Below, in pieces: positions 7,117-15,007 of a stretch of 20,452 nucleotides of DNA (its first letter is position 1; the number at the start of each line of letters is the position of its first letter). The notes below the pieces were generated by a model. That model worked only from the letters and a program-made list of their open reading frames with translations, had not been told where the DNA came from and did not search any database. This stretch comes from Candidatus Schekmanbacteria bacterium RIFCSPLOWO2_02_FULL_38_14 (GTDB taxonomy: Bacteria; Schekmanbacteria; GWA2-38-11), in the NCBI GenBank assembly GCA_001790855.1, contig MGDH01000041.1, positions 37,339-57,790 on the forward strand, written 5' to 3'. A program made the position numbers and the translations under genes.

Positions 7117-7127
7117 AGTTATGTATA
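7094..7127. promoter_or_regulatory. Probable VapB operator (inverted repeat)
   Basis: TATACATAA (7094-7102) and TTATGTATA (7119-7127) are perfect 9-bp inverted repeats 16 bases apart, bracketing the -10 box. Ribbon-helix-helix antitoxins usually bind such half-sites in their own promoter, so VapB or the VapBC complex is the likely ligand. The surrounding AT-richness makes chance palindromes easier, hence moderate confidence. Confidence 0.55.
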
Positions 7128-7157
7128 AAATTTGTATATAAATTTAGGAGTAATAAA

Positions 7158-7403
7158 ATGGCACTTAAAGCCAAGAGAATAATTTTTTTACTGGAAGAGA
7201 AACTAAGCAAAGAGTTTGATTCTTTAGTCCCCCGCGGGCAAAGAAGCAAAATAGTTAATGAAGCTTTGAGAAAAGAGCTTCTAAAACTCAAGAGGGAAAA
7301 AGCAACTGAAAAGTTGATAAAAATCCGTTCTGAAAGCCATAAGGTTTCAATCGAAGAGATTACAGAAGTTTTAAGAAAAGACAGACATAGGCATCAAAAA
7401 TGA
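7158..7403 (+). CDS. vapB: VapB-type ribbon-helix-helix antitoxin
   Basis: An 81-residue basic protein. A beta strand (AKRIIFLLEEKLSKEFDSL) and a helix-turn-helix around QRSKIVNEALRKELLKLK match ribbon-helix-helix antitoxins that bind DNA as dimers and neutralise a PIN-domain toxin with their C-terminus. The ATG has AGGAG at 7146-7150, seven bases upstream. It overlaps vapC by four bases (ATGA), the normal arrangement for co-translated toxin-antitoxin pairs. The antitoxin reading frame is intact although its toxin gene is broken. The exact antitoxin subfamily is uncertain. Confidence 0.75.
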   Translation: MALKAKRIIFLLEEKLSKEFDSLVPRGQRSKIVNEALRKELLKLKREKATEKLIKIRSESHKVSIEEITEVLRKDRHRHQK

Positions 7404-7818
7404 AACTGATAGTTCCTGATGCTTCTATTATAATAAAATGGTCTTTTAAAGAACCAGACCAGGATATTGCTTTATCAATACTAAATGGATGGCTTGAAGG
7501 TAAATTTGAAATTATCCTACCTCATCTTTGGATATTTGAAGTTGGCAATATTATAGGAATGAAAATTCCTGATTTAGCTAATGATGTAATGAATATTTTA
7601 ATAGATTATGAATTTAAAGAATGTGAAATGACAAAAAATTTATGCCAAAAGATTTTTGGTTTAATGAGAGAAATCAATGTTACCTTTTATGATGCAGCTT
7701 ACCATTAGTTTAGCAATCCAGGGAAATGGAACCTTTATAACTGCTGACAAAATATATTTTGATAAGGCTAAAAAAAAGGCATATTGGATTTTTAAGTCAG
7801 TGGGTTCGAGGTTTTTAA
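7400..7818 (+). pseudogene. vapC: vapC PIN-domain toxin gene, frameshifted
   Basis: The first 102 codons encode a PIN-domain ribonuclease: VPDASIIIKW with Asp7, then Glu47 in IFEVGNI, then Asp98 in FYDAAYH. The frame stops at a TAG at 7706-7708. Skipping one T at 7706 restores the family sequence: YDAAYH continues as SLAIQGNGTFITADKIYFDKA, including the last acidic residue (ITAD) and the final strand. The reading frame therefore carries a +1 insertion. Without repair the toxin lacks a catalytic Asp and should be inactive. The restored frame has no stop before the hairpin at 7819 and would run on to 7928 inside the next gene, so the hairpin may have replaced the original end; I end the feature there. 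A sequencing or assembly error at this site is possible. It could once have cleaved tRNA or rRNA, as VapC toxins do. Confidence 0.8.
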
Positions 7819-7841
7819 CGCAGGCTGAAGCCTGCGGCTAC
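7819..7841 (+). repeat. REP-like hairpin followed by GCTAC (copy 2)
   Basis: CGCAGGCT (7819-7826) and AGCCTGCG (7829-7836) form a perfect stem with a GA loop, followed by GCTAC (7837-7841). It has the same architecture as the copy at 23-45. It lies between the convergent broken vapC and MFS genes, and the MFS stop codon begins at the next base. Confidence 0.8.
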
Positions 7842-9029
7842 CTAATATTTTTTTTGTTTCACAACAAAAACTGCAATCAGTGCAAAGGTTGCCCATCCAA
7901 AGAAGTAAAAGGGGACTTTTATATCTGATAAGTCTGAGATAATTCCTCCCGTAGAAGGACCAATCAGATAACCGATGGAAAAAGATAAATTCCACAATCC
8001 GTAAGCCATCCCCTGCTCTCCCTGTACTGCGCCTTTTGAAATCAGAAACATCGATGTGGTGACAAGCATTCCCATTGCTATTCCCAATAAAATGAAGACA
8101 GGAATCCATGAATTAAATGATGACAGATTTACCATCATTGAAAGAGAAACAGCAGTTATCAGAGAGCCCGAAAAGATAACAGGATTTGTTCCAAACCTGC
8201 TTATTGCAATCCCGATTAATGGCTGTGCAATAGTAAGAGAGACAGAGAGAATGCCAAAGAGAAATCCAATATCGCTTTTAAGGAATGACAGTGAGTCCAT
8301 ATATAAAGGGAAAAGGACTTCTGCCATCCCAATGCAGCAGTAAATCGAGAAAATGGAGAGGCATCCAATAAAAATACCGCTGTTTTTCAATAAAAACATA
8401 ATCCCTTTTCTGCTATATGAGACAGCATCAACCTTTCCCTGTTCACGAAGTCCGACAAAAGAAGTTACAGAAAAGCACATCGCAAGAACAAAACAGATTA
8501 TAAATGGGGTTTTAAAATCTCCGACTCCGCCAATCAGAGGACCTGCTATCAAACCAAGTCCAAAGGCTGTGCTGATAAGGCTTATCTCAAGTCCTTTTCT
8601 TTTTGACCCTTCTGTTGCCCTGCTTGCCAGAGGCTGTGCAGCAACCCAGGCAATTGCCGAGGCTACACCCTGAAATGCCCTTGCTGTGACTAATATCCAG
8701 ATAGAGGTTGTGAATATGAGTGTCAGAGAGGAAACTGCAAGGCAGAGCATCCCGAGACCTATTACAAGCCCATTCCTTCCGACCTTGTCAACAAAATACC
8801 CGAAAGGGAGAATGACAAGGATGAAAGCTACAGAGTAGGCTGAAAGCGCCAATCCTATTTGCGCATCAGATGCCTTTAAAAGTTTTGCAAAGATTGGAAC
8901 ACTCGGCGTTATTACCCCATAGCCAACCATATCAGTAAAAATTACACCACAGCAGATAAGGAGAGTGAAGATGCGAGAAAATCTGTTTGGATTATTGGAA
9001 TTTTGGATTTGGATTTTTCCATTTGACAT
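7842..9029 (-). CDS. MFS transporter, DHA1-type drug/metabolite exporter
   Basis: A 395-residue major facilitator with about 12 hydrophobic segments. The motif-A loop between segments 2 and 3 is GYFVDKVGRNGL (D..GR), typical of proton-driven antiporters of the DHA1/TetA-like group; segment 5 has GLIAGPLIGG (motif C-like), the antiporter signature. The substrate is unknown. It follows a second MFS gene by nine bases on the same strand, so the two are co-transcribed, probably from the nadE promoter. The start is uncertain: the first 15 residues (MSNGKIQIQNSNNPN) come from a low-complexity ATCCAAAAT tract, the ATG has no ribosome site, and membrane segment 1 begins only near residue 20. The 3' end abuts a hairpin repeat. 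Confidence 0.85.
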   Translation of the reverse strand: MSNGKIQIQNSNNPNRFSRIFTLLICCGVIFTDMVGYGVITPSVPIFAKLLKASDAQIGLALSAYSVAFILVILPFGYFVDKVGRNGLVIGLGMLCLAVSSLTLIFTTSIWILVTARAFQGVASAIAWVAAQPLASRATEGSKRKGLEISLISTAFGLGLIAGPLIGGVGDFKTPFIICFVLAMCFSVTSFVGLREQGKVDAVSYSRKGIMFLLKNSGIFIGCLSIFSIYCCIGMAEVLFPLYMDSLSFLKSDIGFLFGILSVSLTIAQPLIGIAISRFGTNPVIFSGSLITAVSLSMMVNLSSFNSWIPVFILLGIAMGMLVTTSMFLISKGAVQGEQGMAYGLWNLSFSIGYLIGPSTGGIISDLSDIKVPFYFFGWATFALIAVFVVKQKKY

Positions 9030-9038
9030 TTTTTTGTT

Positions 9039-10262
9039 TTACGCCTGCTGTTTTCTTGCATCCCTTACCATTTTCCCAAGAATTATTACTGAAAACAAAC
9101 AGACTGCTCCGCAAAGACCTACAGTCATTTGTGTTCCAACAAGGTGGGCAACTATTCCTGCAATAAAATTTCCAAGGGGTGCAACTCCCATGAGCATGAA
9201 AGTAAAGACACTCATCACCCTGCCTCTTAAAGCGTCAGGAACAACCTCCTGAATGAATGTGTTTGTCATTCCTATCTGGGTAATCATCCCCCATCCGATA
9301 AAAAAGAGAAAGATAAGTGATGGGAAAAACCATTTTGAAAAAGAGAATAATATGATAAAAAAAGAGCATACCATGCCGCCTAAAATGACAATGTTGAGTT
9401 TTGTCTTGTTGTTTCCTGATGCTATTCTTAATGCCCCGAAAACCGAGCCAAGCCCTGACATCCCCATCAAAAACCCCATCCCGCGTGAACCAACCTTAAG
9501 AATATCGCGCGCAAATACCGGCATGAGGATTACATAGGGCATTCCAAATATGCTAATTACTCCAACCATCATAAGAAGAAAAAAAACTACCCTGTTTTCC
9601 CTGATATATCTGAACCCTTCTCCAAGGCTTTTTGAGAGGTTATTCTCTGAAACAGCCTGAGGTTTGCTTTCTATATTTACAAGATAAAGTCCTATTATTA
9701 CTGCAATGTAGCTAACCGCATTTATATAAAAACAAAAAGCCTCGCCAAACAGGGAGATTAGAATTCCTCCTATTGCAGGTCCTATTATTCTTGCTGCATT
9801 AAAAATTGAAGAGTTCAAGCCAATTGCATTTTTTAAATCCTCCTTGCCTACAAGCTCTACAACAAAGGACTGCCTTGTCGGAGCATCAAAGGATGTGATT
9901 GTTCCAAAAAGGGATGCAATTATAATAATATGCCAGATTTTTATAAGATCTGTATAGGTAAGAAATCCAAGCAGAAAGGCTAAAACCATGGAGCTTATCT
10001 GCGTTGCAATGAGAATCTTTCTTTTGTCCAGCTTATCAGCAACTGCCCCTGCAACAAAAGAAAGTAAAAGCACGGGAATAAAGCTTATAGAGCTTACAAT
10101 TCCGAGCATGAATGGGGAATTTGTGAGGCGGAATACAAGCCAACTCTGTGCTACAATCTGCATCCACGAGCCAATGAGGGAGATAAACTGCCCTGTCCAG
10201 AAAAGTCTGAAATTTCTGTGCGAAAGAGCCCTGAAGGTCTGACGCATCACATCTGTTTTCAT
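9039..10262 (-). CDS. MFS transporter, EntS/DHA3-like exporter
   Basis: A 407-residue major facilitator with 12 predicted membrane segments. The start (RALSHRNFRLFWTGQFISLIGSWMQ) and the stretch APTRQSFVVELVGKEDLKNA followed by NAARIIGPAIGG are characteristic of the MFS_3/EntS (DHA3) family, which exports siderophores, macrolides or other small molecules. Motif A is ADKLDKRK. It lies 18 bp after nadE and 9 bp before the other MFS gene, all on the minus strand. It is a different MFS family from its neighbour, so this is not a tandem duplication. No clear ribosome site precedes the ATG, which fits translational coupling to nadE. The substrate cannot be predicted. Confidence 0.87.
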   Translation of the reverse strand: MKTDVMRQTFRALSHRNFRLFWTGQFISLIGSWMQIVAQSWLVFRLTNSPFMLGIVSSISFIPVLLLSFVAGAVADKLDKRKILIATQISSMVLAFLLGFLTYTDLIKIWHIIIIASLFGTITSFDAPTRQSFVVELVGKEDLKNAIGLNSSIFNAARIIGPAIGGILISLFGEAFCFYINAVSYIAVIIGLYLVNIESKPQAVSENNLSKSLGEGFRYIRENRVVFFLLMMVGVISIFGMPYVILMPVFARDILKVGSRGMGFLMGMSGLGSVFGALRIASGNNKTKLNIVILGGMVCSFFIILFSFSKWFFPSLIFLFFIGWGMITQIGMTNTFIQEVVPDALRGRVMSVFTFMLMGVAPLGNFIAGIVAHLVGTQMTVGLCGAVCLFSVIILGKMVRDARKQQA

Positions 10263-10280
10263 AGCTAAGGAGTCATCTCT

Positions 10281-12041
10281 CTACCCTCGAAACTTGTTTG
10301 TTATTGGTATCCTTCTTCCTGAACCAAAGGCTTTTGGGGTTATCCTGATTCCTGGCGCAGCCTGCTGTCGCTTATACTCATTTCTGTCAACACGGATAAC
10401 AACATCCTTTACTATTTTTTCTTCATATCCAAGGGCAACTATTTCCTCAATGCTCTTGTCAAGCTCAACACATAGATGCAGTATCCCGTCAAGTATGTTG
10501 TAGTCAGGCAGGGAATCAGTATCCTTCTGGTTTGACCGCAGTTCAGCAGAAGGCTCTTTTGTAAGGCATCTTTCAGGTATTTGTGGTTTTTTAGACATTG
10601 AATTGCGATATTTTGATAGTTCATATACGAGGGTTTTGGGAACATCAGAAATTACCGCAAATCCTCCAGCCATATCACCATAAAGAGTTGTATACCCCAT
10701 GCTGAGTTCCGATTTGTTGCCTGTTGTCAGCAGAAGGTAGCCGAATTTATTTGAAAAAGCCATCAGGATATTGCCCCTGATGCGTGCCTGCAGGTTTTCT
10801 TCTGTTATGCCAGGCTTTGTTCCTTTAAAAACCGGAAAGAGAGTCCCAATGTATGATTTATAAACTTCATATATTGGAATTTTTTCAAGTTTTATTTTTA
10901 GATTTTTTGCAAGTTTCTGCGCATCTTCAAGGCTGTGCCTTGAGGATATATGGCTTGGCATTGCAATTCCAACAACGTTTTCAGCTCCCAAAGCATCGAC
11001 AGCGATGGTAGCTGTAATAGAGGAATCTATGCCTCCGCTCAAGCCTATTACCACTTTTTTAAACCCGTTTTTCCTCACATAATCACCAACCCCAAGGACA
11101 AGGGCATCATAGATTTCCTTAAAGGGATCTTTTTCAACAACTCTCTTTTTTACAAGAAATGGATTTTTCCTGACATCAAGCTGTTTAAGTTTTCTATCAG
11201 TTGATATCCTGGTTTTTCCTCTGGAGATTACCTTGCTTACATTGAAATTTTCAGGCTTTTGCTGAAACTCTCTTGCCCTCGGGTCTCTTAACCGCGTTCT
11301 TTTTACATCTTCAAGGCTAATGTCAGAAAAAACTAAATCCTCCTTGAAAAGTTTTCCCTCAGCAATGGTATTGCCGCTGCAGTCAATTAACAGACCATTG
11401 CCGTCAAAGACTAAATCATCCTGCCCTCCTACAAGGTTGTTGAATATGAGATTTACAATATTGTCACTTGCCCTTGTCATGAACATGTTCTTTCTAAAGT
11501 CAGGTTTTCCAATGTGGTATGGAGAAGCAGAGATATTGATTATTAATTCTGCGCCTGCGTGGCACTGGTTTTCTGTTGGAAAGCCCGGAACCCATATATC
11601 CTCGCATATGCTCACGCCAAAAACCACTGTGTCAGTTTCAAAAACAAAGGTCTCTCTGCCTGCCTTAAAATAGCGCTTCTCATCAAACACCCCGTAATTC
11701 GGAAGGTGGATTTTGTGCTGGATTCCTATTATTTTCCTGTCGTGGATTACTGCTGCAGAATTAAAGACATCTCCGTCATCGTGAACAAAGCCAACTATTG
11801 CAATGATTCCTTCAGTCTCTTTAACAATATCCTGAAGCCTTTGCTGGTTTTCTTTTATGAATTTTGTTTTAAGCAGCAGGTCTTTTGGAGGATAGCCTGT
11901 AATTGCAAGCTCAGGAAAGGTGATGAGGTTTATCTTAAGCTTTTTTGCCTCTTTGATGGCACTGATGATTTTTCCCGTATTGCCATCAAGGTCGCCAACA
12001 GTTGTGTTAATCTGGGCTATGCCAGCACGTATGTATTTCAT
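10281..12041 (-). CDS. nadE: Glutamine-dependent NAD+ synthetase
   Basis: The enzyme converts deamido-NAD+ to NAD+ using ATP and glutamine, the last step of NAD synthesis, in the cytoplasm. Numbered from the ATG at 12041 (586 residues), the N-terminal nitrilase-type glutaminase domain has the catalytic Glu44 (FPELAITGYP), Lys110 (QHKIHLPNYGVFDEKRYF) and Cys146 (VSICEDIW). The C-terminal ATP-pyrophosphatase domain has the P-loop SGGIDSS (335-341) and TTGNKSELSMGYTTLYGDMAGG. Length and order match the two-domain NadE. An upstream in-frame TTG at 12068 would add nine residues, but family conservation starts at MKYIRAGIAQIN. It is the first gene of a unit with two MFS genes; a TTGACA-TATAAA promoter lies upstream. 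Confidence 0.95.
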   Translation of the reverse strand: MKYIRAGIAQINTTVGDLDGNTGKIISAIKEAKKLKINLITFPELAITGYPPKDLLLKTKFIKENQQRLQDIVKETEGIIAIVGFVHDDGDVFNSAAVIHDRKIIGIQHKIHLPNYGVFDEKRYFKAGRETFVFETDTVVFGVSICEDIWVPGFPTENQCHAGAELIINISASPYHIGKPDFRKNMFMTRASDNIVNLIFNNLVGGQDDLVFDGNGLLIDCSGNTIAEGKLFKEDLVFSDISLEDVKRTRLRDPRAREFQQKPENFNVSKVISRGKTRISTDRKLKQLDVRKNPFLVKKRVVEKDPFKEIYDALVLGVGDYVRKNGFKKVVIGLSGGIDSSITATIAVDALGAENVVGIAMPSHISSRHSLEDAQKLAKNLKIKLEKIPIYEVYKSYIGTLFPVFKGTKPGITEENLQARIRGNILMAFSNKFGYLLLTTGNKSELSMGYTTLYGDMAGGFAVISDVPKTLVYELSKYRNSMSKKPQIPERCLTKEPSAELRSNQKDTDSLPDYNILDGILHLCVELDKSIEEIVALGYEEKIVKDVVIRVDRNEYKRQQAAPGIRITPKAFGSGRRIPITNKFRG

Positions 12042-12110
12042 TGGGTAGTTTCTAATAAGCTTCCTCAATCCGTTTTAAGCTGAAAGAGAAATTGCTTCAA
12101 TATCTTAAAT

Positions 12111-12138
12111 TTTATAACCCTAAATCAAAATTTGTCAA
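12111..12138 (-). promoter_or_regulatory. Promoter of the nadE operon
   Basis: On the minus strand a perfect TTGACA (12138-12133) and TATAAA (12116-12111) are separated by 16 bases. Transcription would start near 12104, about 60 bases before the chosen nadE start. Confidence 0.65.
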
Positions 12139-12161
12139 ATTAAAAGGTAGAGAATTATATA

Positions 12162-12190
12162 TTGACTAACCATTTTTAATCCTGTTAATT
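12162..12190 (+). promoter_or_regulatory. Weak candidate promoter for holA
   Basis: TTGACT at 12162-12167, a 17-base spacer and TTAATT at 12185-12190. The -10 is poor and other AT-rich sites nearby are equally possible. The hairpin at 12236-12258 would lie in the leader. Confidence 0.25.
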
Positions 12191-12235
12191 TTCTATATTA
12201 AAATTTGGTGCAGATAATTTTTAGTTAGGAAAAAT

Positions 12236-12258
12236 GTAGCTGCAGAGCGCAGCTCTGC
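12236..12258 (-). repeat. REP-like hairpin with GCTAC (copy 3, reversed)
   Basis: GCAGAGC (12242-12248) and GCTCTGC (12252-12258) form a perfect 7-bp stem. On this strand GTAGC precedes it, so the copy is in the opposite orientation to the others. It sits in the leader of holA, 28 bases before the start codon. Confidence 0.7.
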
Positions 12259-12286
12259 TTAAGCAAAAAATATTGAAAAAGAAAAC

Positions 12287-13393
12287 ATGCAAAAAAATTT
12301 AGATAAGATTTTGAAGGATATCAGTTCTGGCAAGACTGCTCCTGTGTACCTTCTTTTTGGAGAAGACGGGTATTTTGTTAATGAGGCTTTTAAAAAACTT
12401 TTAGATAGTTTTGTCCCTGAAGAGGACAGGTCTTTAAATCTGGAAATCTTTAAGGGTGAAAAATTAGACTTAGATGCTGTGATAATAGGGCTTTCATCCT
12501 ATCCATTTTTGGCAGGCCACAAGGTTGTTGCACTCTTAGACCAGGAGATGCCGGCTTCAACTTCCCCGGATTTTGATTTGCTCCTTGAATGCCTTGAGAA
12601 AAATATCCCGCCTCAGAACCATTTAATCATAGCAACATCAAAGACTGTTGATAAGAGAACCGTTCTGTTTAAAAAGATTAAAGAAATCGGCGAGATTTTT
12701 GCATTTGAAGAAGAAGATGCAAGAGACAGATATTCCAGCTTCAGAGATAAAATTAATGAGAGAGTAACCAGTGAAGGTAAAAAAATCACAGGGGAGGCAT
12801 TTGACAGTTTGATAGACAGGACCGGGTTTGATGCGCGCCTGATATTTGCAGAAATTGAAAAACTCCTGAACTTTGCAGGTGACAAGAAAATAATCGATAA
12901 AAGCGATGTAGATGCAGTTGTTCCTGTAACAAGGCAGCAGGTAATATTTACTCTTCTTGACGCAATGAGCAGAAGGGATAAAAAAATCGCTTTTGATATA
13001 CTTGAAAGACTTTTATCAGAGGGGGAAGAGCCAATAAAGATTAATCACATGATGGCAAGGCAGATAAGGCTTTTACTGCAGGCAAAAGAGCTTCTGGAGA
13101 CTGAGCATTTGAAAAAGTTCAACGAGAATTCCCAGTTTCCTCTTTTTCAAAAACTTTTTGGGAACAGAATAGAAGAATTCAGGGACAGATACAAGGAGGA
13201 TTCTTATAATCTTTTTTCATATAAGCCTTTTTATGTTTTCAATGTATCAAGGCTTGCTTCCAAATGGGATAAGGAATCGCTTTTAAAAAGTTTCAAATTC
13301 CTGCATCATGCTGATATGGATTTGAAAAGTTCAGGCAATGAGCAGGGAAAATTGATTTTACAGAAATTGATTCTTAATCTTGGGCAGGAGTGA
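12287..13393 (+). CDS. holA: DNA polymerase III subunit delta (clamp loader)
   Basis: A 368-residue clamp-loader subunit that opens the beta sliding clamp during replication. The opening APVYLLFGEDGYFVNEAFKKLL is the HolA signature (PVYLL.G.E.yl..ea), and SSYPFLAGHKVVAL follows as the N-terminal ATPase-like fold's next strand (family pattern: FF...RvV.l). The middle helical domain has GFDARLIFAEIEKLLNFAGDKK, and the C-terminal domain MARQIRLLLQAKEL, which packs against delta-prime and tau. Length is usual (about 340). The stop codon overlaps the ribosome site region of holB, so both clamp-loader genes are co-expressed. The ribosome site before the ATG is weak (purine-rich GAAAAAG). Confidence 0.92.
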   Translation: MQKNLDKILKDISSGKTAPVYLLFGEDGYFVNEAFKKLLDSFVPEEDRSLNLEIFKGEKLDLDAVIIGLSSYPFLAGHKVVALLDQEMPASTSPDFDLLLECLEKNIPPQNHLIIATSKTVDKRTVLFKKIKEIGEIFAFEEEDARDRYSSFRDKINERVTSEGKKITGEAFDSLIDRTGFDARLIFAEIEKLLNFAGDKKIIDKSDVDAVVPVTRQQVIFTLLDAMSRRDKKIAFDILERLLSEGEEPIKINHMMARQIRLLLQAKELLETEHLKKFNENSQFPLFQKLFGNRIEEFRDRYKEDSYNLFSYKPFYVFNVSRLASKWDKESLLKSFKFLHHADMDLKSSGNEQGKLILQKLILNLGQE

Positions 13394-13397
13394 AGAG

Positions 13398-14777
13398 TTG
13401 AATACCATTGGTTTTGAGCATATAACAGGGCAGGAAATTGCAGTTTCACACCTGAGGTCCCTGCTGAATAAGGACTCCTGTGCGGGAGCATATCTTTTTA
13501 CAGGACAGGAAGGAATCGGCAAAAAGATTTCTGCAATATCTTTTGCAAAAGCCCTTGTCTGCCACAAGGCATCTCCTGACCCCTGCAATGAGTGCGTTTC
13601 CTGCAAGAAGATTTCCAGCGCACTTTTTTTCCATCCAGATATTACCCTTTACCACGATGTTTATAATCCTGTAGGAATTCCAAGATTTATTTCTTTAAAG
13701 AAGATGGGATATGAAGGAGACGAGTCTTTAAAAGGAGAAGATGTCTATTTAGAAGCCTGCAAACTGCTTAAGAAAAAGGAACTTCTGTTAAATCCTGTAA
13801 GTTCTGAAAAAGGGGTTGAGACAGTAGATTTTTTTTATCTTAACCCGGCTAAATTGTTTGTTGAAAAAGACGGGAAGACATATATCTCTTCATCTCTGAT
13901 TGAATCAAGCCTTGAGCCGCTCATCAGGGAAAATTCCTCTGCCCACGTCCTTGCAAAATGGCTTTATACCTTTACTAAGGGATTCTACAAACAGAGCTTT
14001 AAAGTCGGAGAGCAGGAGGGAGAGGATGGAAGGGAAAATGTCAGGGGAATTATAAAAGATATTTATCTGAAGCCGTCAGAGGGGAAAAGAAAGGTTTTTA
14101 TAATTGATGATGCCCACAAGATTACTGAAGTTGCAGCAGATGCGTTCCTTAAAACCCTTGAAGAACCTCCAAAGGATTCAGTGATAATACTGATTACTTC
14201 AAAGCCTGAGATGTTGCTTCAGACAATCCGCTCCCGGTGCAAAAAGATCAAATTCCAGCCAATCGGAAAGAAATCAATCTGTGAGTTTATCAGGAAAACT
14301 AAAAACCTCGGCTATGAAGATTCCCTTCTTGTTGCATCGTTTTCTCAGGGAAGTCTTGGCAGGGCATTGGAGATGAATCTTGACGAGGTTTTGGAAAAAA
14401 GGCAGGAGATAATCAATCTTACTTCGCAGGACAGTTTGAAAAACACGAGCAGGTTTTTCCATTTTGCAAGGGTATTTTCAGGAGAGGGCAAGGAGGACAG
14501 AAGGCATAAAATAAATTCAACTCAGGAGTTTATTGAGCTGATGCTTTCGTGGGTTCGCGACCTGATTCTGGTTAAAAGAGACGGGGACAGGGAAATGGTT
14601 ATAAATTTTGATAAGATTGATGAACTTAAAAAGATATCCAATAAATACAGTTTTGAGAAGTTAGAAACTATCTTTTCAATTTTTTCAGGAGCAAGCCGGC
14701 TTCTTTCAAGAAATGTTGATGTAAGGATTATGATTGAGTCCTGCCTCGTGGAAATGAAAGAAGTAGTTAGTTGTTAG
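13398..14777 (+). CDS. holB: DNA polymerase III subunit delta-prime, with large internal insertion
   Basis: The clamp-loader delta-prime subunit, an AAA+ protein. I chose the TTG at 13398 because AGGAG (13386-13390) lies seven bases upstream, just before the holA stop; the in-frame TTG at 13380 has no such site. The product is about 459 residues, well above the usual 310-340. Domain 1 begins FEHITGQEIAVSHL, with a P-loop FTGQEGIGKK (about 35-43) and zinc-binding cysteines at about 55, 63, 66 and 69 (CNECVSCKK). Normally the next block is HPD followed by a short linker to the KRKVFIIDDAHKITE strand; here about 120 residues (roughly 88-208) intervene. After the insertion the family order resumes: DAFLKTLEEPPKDSVIILITS and IRSRCKKIKF. 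The insertion has no motif I recognise. Confidence 0.9.
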   Translation: MNTIGFEHITGQEIAVSHLRSLLNKDSCAGAYLFTGQEGIGKKISAISFAKALVCHKASPDPCNECVSCKKISSALFFHPDITLYHDVYNPVGIPRFISLKKMGYEGDESLKGEDVYLEACKLLKKKELLLNPVSSEKGVETVDFFYLNPAKLFVEKDGKTYISSSLIESSLEPLIRENSSAHVLAKWLYTFTKGFYKQSFKVGEQEGEDGRENVRGIIKDIYLKPSEGKRKVFIIDDAHKITEVAADAFLKTLEEPPKDSVIILITSKPEMLLQTIRSRCKKIKFQPIGKKSICEFIRKTKNLGYEDSLLVASFSQGSLGRALEMNLDEVLEKRQEIINLTSQDSLKNTSRFFHFARVFSGEGKEDRRHKINSTQEFIELMLSWVRDLILVKRDGDREMVINFDKIDELKKISNKYSFEKLETIFSIFSGASRLLSRNVDVRIMIESCLVEMKEVVSC

Positions 14778-14794
14778 TGAACAGTATTCCGTAG

Positions 14795-14815
14795 GGGCAG
14801 GGACAAGCCCTGTCC
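14795..14815. repeat. GC-rich imperfect hairpin
   Basis: CAGGG (14798-14802) and CCCTG (14808-14812), extended by GGG and TCC with one G-T pair, form an 8-bp stem with a 5-base loop. It is a common type of intergenic repeat just after the holB stop; there is no T-tract, so a terminator role is doubtful. It is followed at 14823-14837 by the TTTCAGATTGCAGA-type tract. Confidence 0.5.
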
Positions 14816-14864
14816 TTCTCTGGATTTCAGATTGCAGAGTGCAAGCAATAAAACAAAAAATAGG

Positions 14865-14892
14865 TTGACTGGAATTTTTAATATTCTATAAT
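14865..14892 (+). promoter_or_regulatory. Promoter of tRNA-Ala
   Basis: TTGACT at 14865-14870 and a perfect TATAAT at 14887-14892 are separated by 16 bases. The tRNA starts 12 bases downstream, so this is a strong dedicated stable-RNA promoter. Confidence 0.8.
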
Positions 14893-14904
14893 AAAAACCA
14901 TTCT

Positions 14905-14977
14905 GGGGCTGTAGCTCAGTTGGGAGAGCACAAGGCTGGCAGTCTTGGGGTCAGGGGTTCGACCCCCCTCAGCTCCA
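14905..14977 (+). tRNA. tRNA-Ala (anticodon GGC)
   Basis: A complete 73-base cloverleaf. The acceptor GGGGCTG pairs with CAGCTCC, including the G3-U70 wobble pair that identifies alanine tRNA. The D-arm is GCTC/GAGC. The anticodon stem CAAGG/TCTTG (one G-T) encloses the loop CTGGCAG with anticodon GGC. The T-arm AGGGG/CCCCT holds TTCGACC, and the discriminator is A73. The 3' CCA is not encoded (the next bases are TAC), so it must be added after transcription. A strong promoter precedes it and a terminator follows. Confidence 0.95.
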
Positions 14978-14981
14978 TACC

Positions 14982-15007
14982 AAAAAGGGGACGGTTGTTC
15001 CCTTTTT
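14982..15007. terminator. Bidirectional intrinsic terminator
   Basis: AAAAAGGGGA and TTCCCTTTTT form a 10-bp stem (one G-T pair) around a 6-base loop. On the plus strand it runs into a T-rich tract after the tRNA. On the minus strand it ends in TTTTT just beyond the bamD stop codon, which overlaps its edge. It therefore serves both convergent transcripts. Confidence 0.75.

Noticed and set aside
6941-7291. 116-residue minus-strand reading frame joining the CbiX-like start region
   Set aside because: It runs antisense through vapB and out of frame into the CbiX-like gene; the signal peptide and ribosome site support the shorter gene in the other frame.
11559-12083. 174-residue plus-strand reading frame
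   Set aside because: Antisense to nadE, whose domains and catalytic residues are unambiguous.
12141-12286. Riboswitch or small RNA upstream of holA
   Set aside because: Only a short REP-like hairpin is visible; no recognisable aptamer core.
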